The position numbers were made by a program, and so were the translations under genes. Below the pieces are notes generated by a model, which saw only the letters and a program-made list of their open reading frames with translations, was not told where the DNA came from and did no database searches. Positions 1 to 7,765 of a DNA stretch of 64,000 nucleotides are shown piece after piece (the first letter of the stretch is position 1; each line of letters starts with the position of its first letter). The stretch spans positions 62,001 through 126,000 of the forward strand of contig NZ_PJRO01000001.1 in assembly GCF_002858745.1 (NCBI RefSeq). The letters run 5' to 3'. Origin of the DNA: Mesorhizobium loti (GTDB lineage Bacteria; Pseudomonadota; Alphaproteobacteria; Rhizobiales; Rhizobiaceae).

Positions 1-447
1 CCGCAGACCGAGCGGCGGGGGTTGCGCCTCGCGGCGCTCGTCATCCGCCGCGCCGGGCGGAAGCTCTGAATGGGAAAGCGCCAGCGCGGCAGCGGCGTGG
101 CGCAAAAGCCGATCAGCCTCGGTGATGTGGCCGGCGATGCGCGCTGCCTCGGCATAGACCGAAAGCGGAAAGCGCGGCGCAAAACCGAGGTCGCGTTCGA
201 TAGCGAGGCCCAGTGGGCCTTTGATTGCCTCCAGTTCCGCGAGGCTGACGCTACCGAGTTCAGGGAAGCCGAAACCCAGATCGCAAAGCCCGAACAGCGT
301 GTCGCCATCGGCATCAAGTTCGGTCAAAAGCCATGTTGCGGCGCCGACCGGATTGAACAGTTTCACGACCGGGACATGGTTGGTTTCGGTCTCGGTCGCA
401 CCATTGGCCAGCAGACGCGCGCGCAGTTCGTCGGTGATCAGGATCAT
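1..447 (-). CDS. DUF2958 domain protein (runs off the window)
   Basis: Reading from the ATG at 447 the frame stays open to base 1 (149 codons). The protein begins MILITDELRARLLANG and continues with a segment of the type VKLFNPVGAATWLLTELD followed by GDTLFGLCDLGFGFPELG. This is the typical DUF2958 pattern of a small acidic protein found on plasmids and ICEs. The usual family length is about 110-140 residues, so the stop probably lies just beyond the edge. The gene is immediately downstream of the ArdC-type gene on the same strand, and the two commonly occur together in rhizobial mobile elements. The biochemical function is unknown. Confidence 0.75.
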   Translation of the reverse strand, partial: MILITDELRARLLANGATETETNHVPVVKLFNPVGAATWLLTELDADGDTLFGLCDLGFGFPELGSVSLAELEAIKGPLGLAIERDLGFAPRFPLSVYAEAARIAGHITEADRLLRHAAAALALSHSELPPGAADDERREAQPPPLGLR

Positions 448-491
448 GACAGGCTCCCTTGGTCAGAACAGGTTGCGATGATGGCGCGCCG

Positions 492-1454
492 CTATGCGGC
501 GATGCCGGTTCGCGCTCCGCCTTGCGCGGCAGCGCCAAAGGCGAGCAGGAAATCGGCGGCTTTCGAAGCGAGACTGGCGGCGCGGAAGATCGCGCGGTTG
601 TCCTCGCGCAGCACGGCAAGCCACGAGGCGATATAGTCGGCGTGGCGCACGGTCGGCTCGATGCCGAGCGTGGAGCAGACGAAGGCCGCAGCAATCTCCG
701 CGATCAGTTCCTCGCGCGCATAGGCCTTCGAACCGAACGAACCGGACATGTCGCGGGCAAGGCGGGTCGGATGCCCGGTCCAGTGGCCGAGCTCATGGAA
801 GCAGGTGCGGTAGAAATTGACCTGTTCGAAGAAGGCGGGCTGCGGCGGCAACTGGATGAAATCGGCGCCGGGCATATAGAAGGCACGATCCCCGCCGATG
901 CGGATATCCGCACCGGATGCCTGGACCAGAGCCTCGGCATGCGGAACTGTCTCCCGTTCGGGAAGCACCCTGCCGCCAGCATGGACATGGTCTGGCAGGC
1001 CATCGCATTGCGCGGTGTTGAAGACGGTGAAACGCTTCAAGAACGGGATTGCCTGTGGCTCGCTATGTTCGGCCTTAGCACGCTCCTTTTCGTCCTTGGG
1101 AATGAAACGGTCCGCATGCACGATGGTGGTACCGTTCTCGCCTTTCCTGACGGAACCGCCAAGCGACAGCGCCTGCCGGAAGGTCAGCCAGTTCTGGCTT
1201 GGATAGTCGCGTTCGATCACCGCGCCCCACAGGATCAGGATGTTGATGCCGGAATAGCCGCGCCCGGTGGCGGCATTCCTCGGCAGTCCGACACCCGCTT
1301 TCGCCGGGCCCCAGGGCTTGACCCAAGGCACGCAGGCTCGCTCGAGATCGGCGATGATGCGGTCCGTGATCTCGGAATAGAGATTTGCCCGCGATTGCTG
1401 GCTCTTGCCTGCGCCAGCCTCGCCAGGGGCTGGACGTTTGCCGGTCTTGCGCAT
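492..1454 (-). CDS. ardC: ArdC-family antirestriction protein, zincin-like
   Basis: The 320-aa protein has the ArdC layout: an N-terminal single-stranded-DNA-binding domain (roughly residues 22-155, starting NLYSEITDRIIADLE and containing GYSGINILILW) and a C-terminal metallopeptidase-like domain. The zinc site HELGH is at residues 220-224, with EELIAEIAAAF from about 248 supplying the likely third ligand. ArdC proteins enter the recipient with transferred DNA and protect it from type I/II restriction; that role is established for plasmid homologues and inferred here. It is upstream of the DUF2958 gene on the same strand, 44 bp apart, consistent with an early-transfer operon. Confidence 0.85.
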   Translation of the reverse strand: MRKTGKRPAPGEAGAGKSQQSRANLYSEITDRIIADLERACVPWVKPWGPAKAGVGLPRNAATGRGYSGINILILWGAVIERDYPSQNWLTFRQALSLGGSVRKGENGTTIVHADRFIPKDEKERAKAEHSEPQAIPFLKRFTVFNTAQCDGLPDHVHAGGRVLPERETVPHAEALVQASGADIRIGGDRAFYMPGADFIQLPPQPAFFEQVNFYRTCFHELGHWTGHPTRLARDMSGSFGSKAYAREELIAEIAAAFVCSTLGIEPTVRHADYIASWLAVLREDNRAIFRAASLASKAADFLLAFGAAAQGGARTGIAA

Positions 1455-1893
1455 GATCTGGTCTCCGCTCCGCTCTCTTGCGCCCTCCCCGGAAGCGGGG
1501 TGGGCGGCGAAAACGACCGGAAAGGCTCGCCGTCAGAGGCTGCCGGCATCCGCAGGACCGCAACGAAGTGGAGGACCCGAGCGGCAAGCGAAGGGTTGCG
1601 GGCGGCCGCGGCGGGCCTAGAAGGGAGAGCCGCCCACACCGCGCCACCGGGGAAGGCCCGATCAAGAAATTTCGCTGGCCGTCAGGGCAGCGACCGCTTC
1701 AGCCCAGGGGGCTGCTTGCGCAGTGGGCGCGGCGAGACGATTGGCATGGCGTGTGTTTGAAGAAACCGGCACTCGGCGTGCTGCCGAGCGCGGTGGCGGC
1801 TCAGGCAAAACTGCCATGCCGTCCTTATGTGCAGAAGTAGGCATCCAAGATGGTCCCTGCCGGTTATATGGGGCGAGCAACGAGGAGACTGAT
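1455..1893. other. Intergenic region between ardC and the BLUF gene
   Basis: About 440 GC-rich bases lie between the divergent ardC and BLUF genes. Open frames here show no protein-like composition. This is where both promoters must lie, but I could not pick convincing -35/-10 pairs. GAGGAG at 1882-1887 serves as the ribosome-binding site of the BLUF gene. Confidence 0.5.
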
Positions 1894-2229
1894 TTGATTG
1901 TGGTTCCAGCTCTGATCCGACTGACTTACGTTTCGACGCTTCATCCTGAGATCTCCCTGACCGACCTGGACGCACTGGTCGCGAAGGCGGCGGTTTTCAA
2001 TCAGGATCGCGATATTACCGGGGTGTTGGCGGTCGACCACAACCGGGTGTGCCAGATCCTCGAGGGACCACGTAGGCAAGTGGAGCAGTTGTTCGGTTCG
2101 ATCCGCAATGATCCGCGCCATCACACCGTGACCGAGATAGAAACGCGGACGATAGAAGCGAGCAGCTTTGAAAACTGGGGAATGGTGCGGCGCGACATGG
2201 TCGATATGGTCATGTACGCGCTCGATTGA
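1894..2229 (+). CDS. Short BLUF-domain blue-light photoreceptor
   Basis: About 111 residues form a stand-alone BLUF domain that binds FAD and senses blue light. Flavin-pocket residues are recognisable: the Tyr in LIRLTYVSTLHPEI, the Asn and ITGVL in FNQDRDITGVLAVD, the Gln in VCQILEGP, and a late Trp in SFENWGMVRRD. I chose the TTG at 1894 because GAGGAG sits six bases upstream and the domain begins immediately after. An in-frame ATG at 1723 would add 57 residues without domain character. There is no output domain, so it must act through a protein partner. Single-domain BLUF proteins are known in bacteria; the role on an ICE is unknown. Confidence 0.8.
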   Translation: MIVVPALIRLTYVSTLHPEISLTDLDALVAKAAVFNQDRDITGVLAVDHNRVCQILEGPRRQVEQLFGSIRNDPRHHTVTEIETRTIEASSFENWGMVRRDMVDMVMYALD

Positions 2230-2686
2230 GCGGCGCGGCAACGCCGCGCATTCAAGAACTCCCCGAACTCCCCGGTCAGCGCGATTTGAAGGATAAATTC
2301 ACGACGCCTTCGGGCGTTGGTGTGGCCGGCGAACCCGGGTCGCCATGACAGCCTTCAGCCGGGCCCAGCCACTGCGGTACGGACTTTCGCAGTAAGATTG
2401 GCAGGGACCCGCCCGCCAACGAGGCGGGTCCCTTTACCCAAGGGCGGATTGACCGCCCGATGGGCAACCGGCAAATGGATATCAGGAACGGGGTGGTTTA
2501 GACCATCCTCCCGCTTCACGGTTCATTTTGGTTGGCCGTTGTTCGCAATAGCTGGATAGACAGCTGCGGCAGCTTTCCTGGACTGCCCTCATGTCCCAGC
2601 AAGGTCGCGACACACGACCAGAACAGGCATGCATGCCTTCCGCACTGCGCTGCGCATCCCCGCCATGACCCTTTGCGGGTTTGCAT
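2230..2686. other. Intergenic region with hairpins, between convergent BLUF and RES genes
   Basis: This 457-bp stretch separates two convergent genes and has no convincing coding frame. Besides the strong hairpin at 2404-2432 it has a smaller one (arms 2442-2447 and 2453-2458, GGGCGG/CCGCCC). I see no tRNA or insertion-sequence remnant. Confidence 0.5.
2404..2432. terminator. Perfect 10-bp stem-loop, probable bidirectional terminator
   Basis: GGGACCCGCC (2404-2413) is perfectly complementary to GGCGGGTCCC (2423-2432) around a 9-base loop, followed by CTTTACC on the + strand. It lies between the convergent BLUF and RES genes, which suits a shared terminator, although there is no long U run. 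Confidence 0.5.
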
Positions 2687-3184
2687 CTAGCGGGACAGGC
2701 GCCCTTCGTCGTCGATAAGCGTGAGTTGTGCCTGCTGCTTATCGCCCCAGGCCCATAGGACCAGATTGAGATCGGCAGCGGTGGACCCGGCCGCGAAAGA
2801 ACGGACCAACAGACCGTTGTAGCCCGCTTGTAGCAGCCTGCGGGCAAACGTCTGCGTGCCGGCCCGCCCCCGAGTTTTCATCTGGTCGCGCCAACTGGCA
2901 TTGGCCAAACCCTCGGTGTTCATGTCAAAGGCGGCGAGCCCCTCGGCATCGCGACCGTCAAAAATGCGGTCGATGTCGGCCTCGTACGCGACAAGTGTGG
3001 TCGGCTGTAGATTGCCGATCTGGTTTGCTTCGCGGATCGCCGTGAGGACGGACAATGAACAGTAAAGCGCAGGCGTGCCTTTCGGATTGAAGCGACCGCC
3101 ATAAAGCTCGGCGCCGCGACCCGACAGCGGTTCTCTGGCGTAGACAGGGTTAAGCGCCCTGTAGAGCTTGCCTTGATAGCGCAT
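2687..3184 (-). CDS. RES-domain toxin (NAD+-consuming) of a RES/Xre toxin-antitoxin pair
   Basis: The 165-aa protein starting MRYQGKLYRALNPVYA has the RES signature: an Arg/Glu/Ser family with GGRFNPKGTPALYCS near residue 30 and an AIREANQ helix after it. RES toxins degrade NAD+ and halt growth; that is established for family members and inferred for this one. The longer upstream frame to 3616 covers the antitoxin gene in another frame and is not used; the ATG at 3184 lies just after the antitoxin stop. Order antitoxin then toxin, with an 8-bp gap, is standard for the type and suggests the ICE stabilises itself by addiction. Confidence 0.85.
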   Translation of the reverse strand: MRYQGKLYRALNPVYAREPLSGRGAELYGGRFNPKGTPALYCSLSVLTAIREANQIGNLQPTTLVAYEADIDRIFDGRDAEGLAAFDMNTEGLANASWRDQMKTRGRAGTQTFARRLLQAGYNGLLVRSFAAGSTAADLNLVLWAWGDKQQAQLTLIDDEGRLSR

Positions 3185-3192
3185 CGTTGCGC

Positions 3193-3561
3193 TCAGGCGT
3201 AGACGCCGGCGTCGACGGCATCGATATAGTCGAGAACATCGTCGACACGCCCGCTGCCGACCAGTTGCATTGCCGTCTGACCAGAAAATCCGGACAAAGG
3301 TTCGGAGCGATACCAGGCGTAGGCGATGAGGGCCGAGCCGAAACGCGGTTCGACCTTGTTGATGACTTCGACCATTTCGCGCAGCCGGCGCTGCGTTTTT
3401 TGCGAACGCACACGCTCCTGGCGCTGGATGGCATCTTTGCCAAGCCCGGCCGAGCGGGCTATGTCCTCGCTTGTGGTCCGAAGGACGGCCGCGATCTTTC
3501 GCGGTGCGAAAAGGCCCCGTTCCGAATATTGAGCGATACCCATCACGCGCGCCTGTGCCAT
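3193..3561 (-). CDS. Xre/MbcA/ParS-type antitoxin for the RES toxin
   Basis: The 122-aa protein has an N-terminal Xre-like helical region (about residues 15-65) and a C-terminal toxin-binding domain (DUF2384 type), recognisable from EPRFGSALIAYAWYRSEPL and the GQTAMQLVGSGRVDDVLDYI ending. Such antitoxins neutralise the RES toxin and repress their own promoter. It precedes the toxin gene on the same strand. No clear ribosome-binding site precedes the ATG at 3561; an ATG at 3543 is possible. The TGACG/CGTCA repeats just upstream are the likely autoregulatory site. Confidence 0.85.
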   Translation of the reverse strand: MAQARVMGIAQYSERGLFAPRKIAAVLRTTSEDIARSAGLGKDAIQRQERVRSQKTQRRLREMVEVINKVEPRFGSALIAYAWYRSEPLSGFSGQTAMQLVGSGRVDDVLDYIDAVDAGVYA

Positions 3562-3567
3562 ATGTTG

Positions 3568-3599
3568 TGACGTGATATAGCGTCAAATCTAACGTCAAA
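3568..3599 (-). promoter_or_regulatory. TGACG/CGTCA repeats, probable antitoxin operator and promoter
   Basis: TGACG (3568-3572) faces CGTCA (3581-3585) as an inverted repeat, and a second CGTCA follows at 3593-3597. On the minus strand two TTTGACG blocks, spaced 12 bp start to start, sit just ahead of the antitoxin start and resemble -35 elements. Position and symmetry fit autorepression by the Xre-like antitoxin; this is inference. Confidence 0.45.
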
Positions 3600-4128
3600 C
3601 AAGCCCAGACGCGCACCTGCCGCCCTTTGCACGCTAAGCCCCCAAGCGATAGCTCATAGCATCATTCTCGCGTGCCTGTCGCGGCGTGCGGCGGCGGCCG
3701 CGTACAAGGCGAGGTTCAGGCCGACCTTGCAGATTGGCGGTCGCGAGCAACCTGCCTGTTCGAGATATCCGGACCCAGGCAGGGTTTCGCGCCGACAAGG
3801 GCGCGGCTGCGCTTCAGTCGCGCTGTCACGATGCCAGCGACAAGCGGAGCAAAGCCAGCCGCGGGCCGTCTAAGGCCCTCGAACCGAGGCGACAGCCAAA
3901 TCTTGAGCAATTTAACGACGAAGAAAGAAAATATATAACCGGAAGTTATAGGTAAAATATTGTAAATTATAGATTGAACGCCTTTTATCCGGCGTTATCA
4001 TAAGATTATTCTCAAATGTAACCTTACATTACATAAAGAATAAACGACAACCACAGGTAAACAGCAACGTAATTCAGCAAATTATGCGCGTGATTTGTTA
4101 AAAATCTATCCATACTGTTGGTGCAGAT
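3600..4128. other. Junction region, AT-rich from about 3900, before cargo 1
   Basis: This stretch has no convincing gene. Its first 300 bases match the GC-rich backbone; from about 3900 to 4128 it turns strikingly AT-rich, unlike most of the window. It holds a small hairpin (AACGCC 3977-3982 / GGCGTT 3991-3996) and the palindrome at 4015-4030. It probably marks the edge of acquired cargo and the promoter region of the importer operon. Confidence 0.5.
4015..4030. promoter_or_regulatory. Perfect 7-2-7 palindrome, candidate operator of the importer operon
   Basis: AATGTAA, CC, TTACATT forms a perfect inverted repeat about 100 bp before the first permease start (4129). Size, symmetry and location suit a dimeric repressor or activator. 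The regulator is unknown. Confidence 0.45.
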
Positions 4129-4788
4129 ATGAACGGCTTTGCGATCCAGTTTGCTGGAGCGCTGCTGATCACGATCGGACTTGGTCTTGTCAGCGGCTTT
4201 CTCGGCACAGTCTTCGGGCTGATGCTGGCTATTTTGAAGAACGCGCGCACCCCTCGGGTAGCGGGACTGATCACGGCCTACACAACGATCGTCCGCGGCG
4301 TGCCCGAACTTGTCATTATCCTGCTCATCTATTTCGGCGGCACCGCGCTGGCGAGCAAGATTGCGGGCCGATATGTCGAGATCAACGCCTTCACCGCCGG
4401 TATCGTCGCGCTGACCGTGGTTTTCAGTGGCTACGCAACCGAAGTGTTCCGCGGCGCGATCGCAGCCATTCCGGCAGGACAGGCCGAAGCGGCAAAGTCG
4501 CTTGGGCTGAACGCCTGGCAACGGTGGATGTTCGTCATAGGTCCGCAAATGTGCAGGCTGGCATTGCCTGCCTACGGCAATCTCTGGATTTCGCTGTTCA
4601 AGGACACCGCACTGGTTTCGATCGTCGGGCTGTCCGACATCATGCGCGTCGCTTCCGTCGGCGCCGGATCCATGCGCGCGCCGCTGACTTTCTATCTTGC
4701 AGCGTCTGCCCTCTATTTGCTGCTGACGACTGTCACGCTCGTGTCGATCCGCTCGGTTGAACGGCGCTACCCGGCCCTGGGCCGATAG
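4129..4788 (+). CDS. Polar amino-acid ABC importer, permease (HisM/HisQ type)
   Basis: The 219-aa integral membrane protein has about five hydrophobic segments and the cytoplasmic EAA loop (AEAAKSLGLNAWQRWMFVIG, about residues 121-140) that docks the ATPase. RGVPELVIILLIYFGG is typical of the PAAT permease family. It is the first gene of a four-gene + strand operon: permease, permease, substrate-binding protein, CapA-like. The second permease starts 5 bp after its stop. No ATP-binding subunit is encoded nearby, so the transporter must borrow one. The substrate is unknown; polar amino acids or opine-like derivatives are usual. Confidence 0.85.
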   Translation: MNGFAIQFAGALLITIGLGLVSGFLGTVFGLMLAILKNARTPRVAGLITAYTTIVRGVPELVIILLIYFGGTALASKIAGRYVEINAFTAGIVALTVVFSGYATEVFRGAIAAIPAGQAEAAKSLGLNAWQRWMFVIGPQMCRLALPAYGNLWISLFKDTALVSIVGLSDIMRVASVGAGSMRAPLTFYLAASALYLLLTTVTLVSIRSVERRYPALGR

Positions 4789-4793
4789 GAGGC

Positions 4794-5549
4794 ATGCGCG
4801 TGGACTTCGACACGATGATCGCGGCGGTGATGGTGCTTTCGTCGGGCCTGGCCCTTACCTTGAGCCTGACGGTGATGGCGCTGATGGCGGGATTTGTGCT
4901 GTCGGTACCGCTTGCCTTCATGCGCGCCTTCGCGCGCCCTGCCCTGTCCCGGACGGTGCTTTCCTACACCTATGTCTTTCGCGGCACGCCGATGTTGGTT
5001 CAGCTGTTCCTTGTCTATTACGGCCTTGGTCAGATCGAGGCGGTGAGAGCCAGCGTCTTCTGGGTGATATTGCGCGACCCGTTCTGGTGCGCCTTGTTGA
5101 CCTTTTCCCTGAACAGCGCCGCGCACACCACCGAAATCCTGTGCCGGGGCCTTCAGTCGGTGCCGAAGGGCACGACCGAGGCGGCAACCGCGCTTGGACT
5201 GAAGCCCATGCAGGTTGCGCGTCTCGTCACCTTTCCGATCGCTTTCCGGATATCGCTTCCGGCCTACGGCAACGAAGTGGTCGGCATGATGAAGGGCTCT
5301 TCGCTTGCCAGCACGGTGACGCTGCTCGAGGTGACCGGCATGGCGCGACAGATGGTGTCGATGACCTTCGCGCCCTACGAGATCTTCATCGTCGCCGGAG
5401 CCATCTATCTGCTGCTGACCTCGCTTGCCGTCAAGGCAACCCAGTTCCTGGAACGGCAGCTCGCCACCGATGGCACCGCCAGACGATGGCGGCAGCCGCG
5501 GTTCGCTACGACCGTGCCCGAGCACCGGCTTACGACACCGATGCCGTGA
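4794..5549 (+). CDS. Polar amino-acid ABC importer, second permease
   Basis: The 251-aa PAAT permease has the family segment YVFRGTPMLVQLFLVYYGLG and an EAA loop, TEAATALGLKPMQVARLVTF. It pairs with the upstream permease as the heterodimeric membrane channel typical of histidine and octopine/nopaline importers. The ATG at 4794 follows GATAGGAGGC, a good ribosome-binding site overlapping the preceding stop. The last 25 or so residues are hydrophilic and Arg-rich, longer than in the partner. Confidence 0.85.
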   Translation: MRVDFDTMIAAVMVLSSGLALTLSLTVMALMAGFVLSVPLAFMRAFARPALSRTVLSYTYVFRGTPMLVQLFLVYYGLGQIEAVRASVFWVILRDPFWCALLTFSLNSAAHTTEILCRGLQSVPKGTTEAATALGLKPMQVARLVTFPIAFRISLPAYGNEVVGMMKGSSLASTVTLLEVTGMARQMVSMTFAPYEIFIVAGAIYLLLTSLAVKATQFLERQLATDGTARRWRQPRFATTVPEHRLTTPMP

Positions 5550-5597
5550 CTTTTTTGACGATTGGTTCCCCAACATCCAACCCACAGAGGTGTCCTG

Positions 5598-6446
5598 ATG
5601 CGCATAGTTCTGGCCGGTACCGTGTTTGTCGCCGCCATGATCCCCGCCTTGCCGACAAGAGCCGAGAACACCCGGGTGATAACGATCGCCACCGAAGGCG
5701 CATCGCCACCGTGGGACGGGACCAACGAAAAGGGTGAACTCTACGGATACGACATCGATGTCGGTCTCGACCTGTGCCGACGCGTCAACGTGCAGTGCAA
5801 ATTCGTGGCGCAGGACTGGGACGGAATCATTCCAGCGCTGCTGGTCGGCAAGTACGACGTCATCATGTCCGGAATGGCGATCACCGAAAAACGCAAGCAG
5901 TCTATTGCCTTTTCCCACCCCTACGCCGCCGGCTACAACCAGTTGGTGGTGCGCAAGGAGCTGGGGCTCGATCCAGGCGATACCAGGCAGCGCTTGAACC
6001 TCTCGGCAATCGATGCCGGCGGCAAAGCCGTCCTGGAGCGGCTGAGGTCGATTCTGACGGGTAAAACGATGGGTGTCCTGCGCTCCTCCAATTCGGAGGC
6101 GGTGCTGAAGGAGCTTTTCGGCGATGTCGTAACCCTTCGCAGCTATGACAGTCTCGACAACCTCAAGCTCGACCTCGCCGCCGGCCGCGTTGACGGCGGC
6201 CTCGCCGACTATTTCACATGGCGCGATTTCCTGGAGACGCCGGAAGGGGCCGGCGCCACCTTTCTTGGCCCGCAAGTCAATGGCGGGCTTTGGGGTCCCG
6301 GCGTCGGCGCCGGCATGCGCAAGGACGATGGCGAGTTGCTCGCGCGGTTCAATACCGCCCTCGACGCCGCTGTCGCCGACGGAACGATCAAGACGTTGAG
6401 TCTGAAGTGGTTCAAGACCGACATTTCTCCAGCCACCTCCAAATAG
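5598..6446 (+). CDS. Periplasmic amino-acid-binding protein of the ABC importer
   Basis: The 282-aa family 3 solute-binding protein starts with a cleavable signal peptide (MRIVLAGTVFVAAMIPALPTRA, probable cut after TRA). The mature part opens with VITIATEGASPPWDG and includes YGYDIDVGLDLCRRV and DWDGIIPALLVGKYDVIMSGM, the standard features of the PAAT binding fold. I set the start at 5598 because AGAGG precedes it and the signal peptide begins there; an earlier in-frame ATG at 5562 would bury the signal. It lies 48 bp after the second permease and delivers ligand to that channel. Confidence 0.9.
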   Translation: MRIVLAGTVFVAAMIPALPTRAENTRVITIATEGASPPWDGTNEKGELYGYDIDVGLDLCRRVNVQCKFVAQDWDGIIPALLVGKYDVIMSGMAITEKRKQSIAFSHPYAAGYNQLVVRKELGLDPGDTRQRLNLSAIDAGGKAVLERLRSILTGKTMGVLRSSNSEAVLKELFGDVVTLRSYDSLDNLKLDLAAGRVDGGLADYFTWRDFLETPEGAGATFLGPQVNGGLWGPGVGAGMRKDDGELLARFNTALDAAVADGTIKTLSLKWFKTDISPATSK

Positions 6447-6503
6447 CGGACATCCATCCAGGATCGATGCGGTTAACACTCCATACCTTTCAAGGCGGGT
6501 TCG

Positions 6504-7754
6504 ATGACCAATTCCTTTTGCGTGGCTGTCACCGGCCAGTCGCTGATCAAGAACGACGTTGCCGATGTCGCCGACGAACGGTTTCTTCAGGTCCTGGATT
6601 TCCTCAGGCAAGGCGACGTCGTTTTCACCAATTTTGAATCAACGATTCTCGGCCGCCATGGCGGTTGGCCGACCAAGGGGAAATATTTCGACTATGCGCG
6701 GCCTGCGGTGCTGGACAGCCTGCAGGCGATGGGTTTCAACGCGCTTGCGCTCGCAAACAACCACGCCTTCGATCTTGGCTCGGCCGGTGTCTTGTCGACA
6801 TTGGACGAGGTTTGGTCGCGCGGTTTTCTCCATGCCGGCATCGGAAGAGACGAAGCCGATGCAATGCAGCCCGGCCGACAACGCCTGGGCGCCCGGGAAG
6901 TGACGCTTGTTGCCATCGACGCTGGCCCGGGGCCGGACAACATGTATGCGGAAAATCGCACGCCCACCCGTCCGCCGCGCCCTGGGGTCAACAGGCTGAA
7001 GACGCTGCGCAGGATCGGCGTGCCGGATGAGGATTTCCGTCGGCTGGTCGGGCTTGCCGAGCAGTTGCAGATGACGCCGGTTGAGGTGGGCAACTACACC
7101 CAGCCAAACGACCCGCCCCCGATGGACGCGGACAGCGAAATCAATTTCTACGGGACAATCTTCAGAAAAACCGACACCCGAGGCAGGCTTATCGAAATCG
7201 ACAGCGACAGCGCCGAAGGCCAGCTGTCGGTGATGCGGCGCGCAGCGGCGCGCGGCGACTTTGTCATCGCCTATCTGCACCACCACCATTGGGAGCCCGG
7301 GTGGCAGGATGTGCCGGACTGGGTCCGGGATTTCGCCCGCTCCTGCATCGATGCCGGCGCCGACCTCTTTGTCAGTCACGGCGCGCCGGTGTTGCAGGCG
7401 GTGGAACTCTACAGGGGCGCGCCGCTGTTCTACGGCCTTGGCAACTTCCTCTTCCATGTCCCCGCCGAAGAAACCGAGTGGAGCGCGCCGGAAGTCTGGC
7501 AAAGCATCGTCGCGGCCTGCCGCTATGATGGCAGCGGCAACCTCGCCTGCATCGACCTTTTGCCCGTCGTCATCAGCGCGCATGAAACCGCGAGATCAGC
7601 AACCGAGCGATCGGTTCCGCTTGCCGCGACAGATGATGCTTCGCACCATATCCTGCAGGGATTCGCTGCCCGCTCGCGCAAGTTCGGAACCGAGATCGAA
7701 ATTTCCCGATCTTCCGGCCGCATCTTACCCACCGCCGGTCGCAAGTTCGGTTGA
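6504..7754 (+). CDS. CapA-family metallophosphatase-like protein, cytoplasmic
   Basis: The 416-aa protein belongs to the PGA_cap/CapA branch of calcineurin-like phosphoesterases. Visible landmarks are DVVFTNFESTI near residue 40, LALANNHAFDLGS near 85, IAYLHHHHWEPGW near 255, LFVSHGAPVLQ near 290 and FYGLGNFLFH near 310. Family members occur in poly-gamma-glutamate export, but many stand-alone versions have no capsule link. There is no signal peptide or membrane anchor, so it is probably cytosolic. It is last in the importer operon, 57 bp after the binding protein, suggesting that it acts on the imported compound. Its substrate is not predictable from sequence. Confidence 0.75.
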   Translation: MTNSFCVAVTGQSLIKNDVADVADERFLQVLDFLRQGDVVFTNFESTILGRHGGWPTKGKYFDYARPAVLDSLQAMGFNALALANNHAFDLGSAGVLSTLDEVWSRGFLHAGIGRDEADAMQPGRQRLGAREVTLVAIDAGPGPDNMYAENRTPTRPPRPGVNRLKTLRRIGVPDEDFRRLVGLAEQLQMTPVEVGNYTQPNDPPPMDADSEINFYGTIFRKTDTRGRLIEIDSDSAEGQLSVMRRAAARGDFVIAYLHHHHWEPGWQDVPDWVRDFARSCIDAGADLFVSHGAPVLQAVELYRGAPLFYGLGNFLFHVPAEETEWSAPEVWQSIVAACRYDGSGNLACIDLLPVVISAHETARSATERSVPLAATDDASHHILQGFAARSRKFGTEIEISRSSGRILPTAGRKFG

Positions 7755-7765
7755 GGGACGATCGT

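Noticed and set aside
459..1760. A 433-codon open frame on the plus strand across the ArdC gene
   Set aside because: Antisense to a protein with an intact HELGH metal site; composition is that of a shadow frame.
3672..3955. Two short plus-strand frames in the junction before cargo 1
   Set aside because: Overlapping frames with Arg/Ala-rich, non-protein-like translations and no ribosome-binding site.
4767..6611. A 614-codon open frame on the minus strand across the importer genes
   Set aside because: It is antisense to two clear permeases and a binding protein, its translation has no domain character, and long antisense frames are common in GC-rich DNA.
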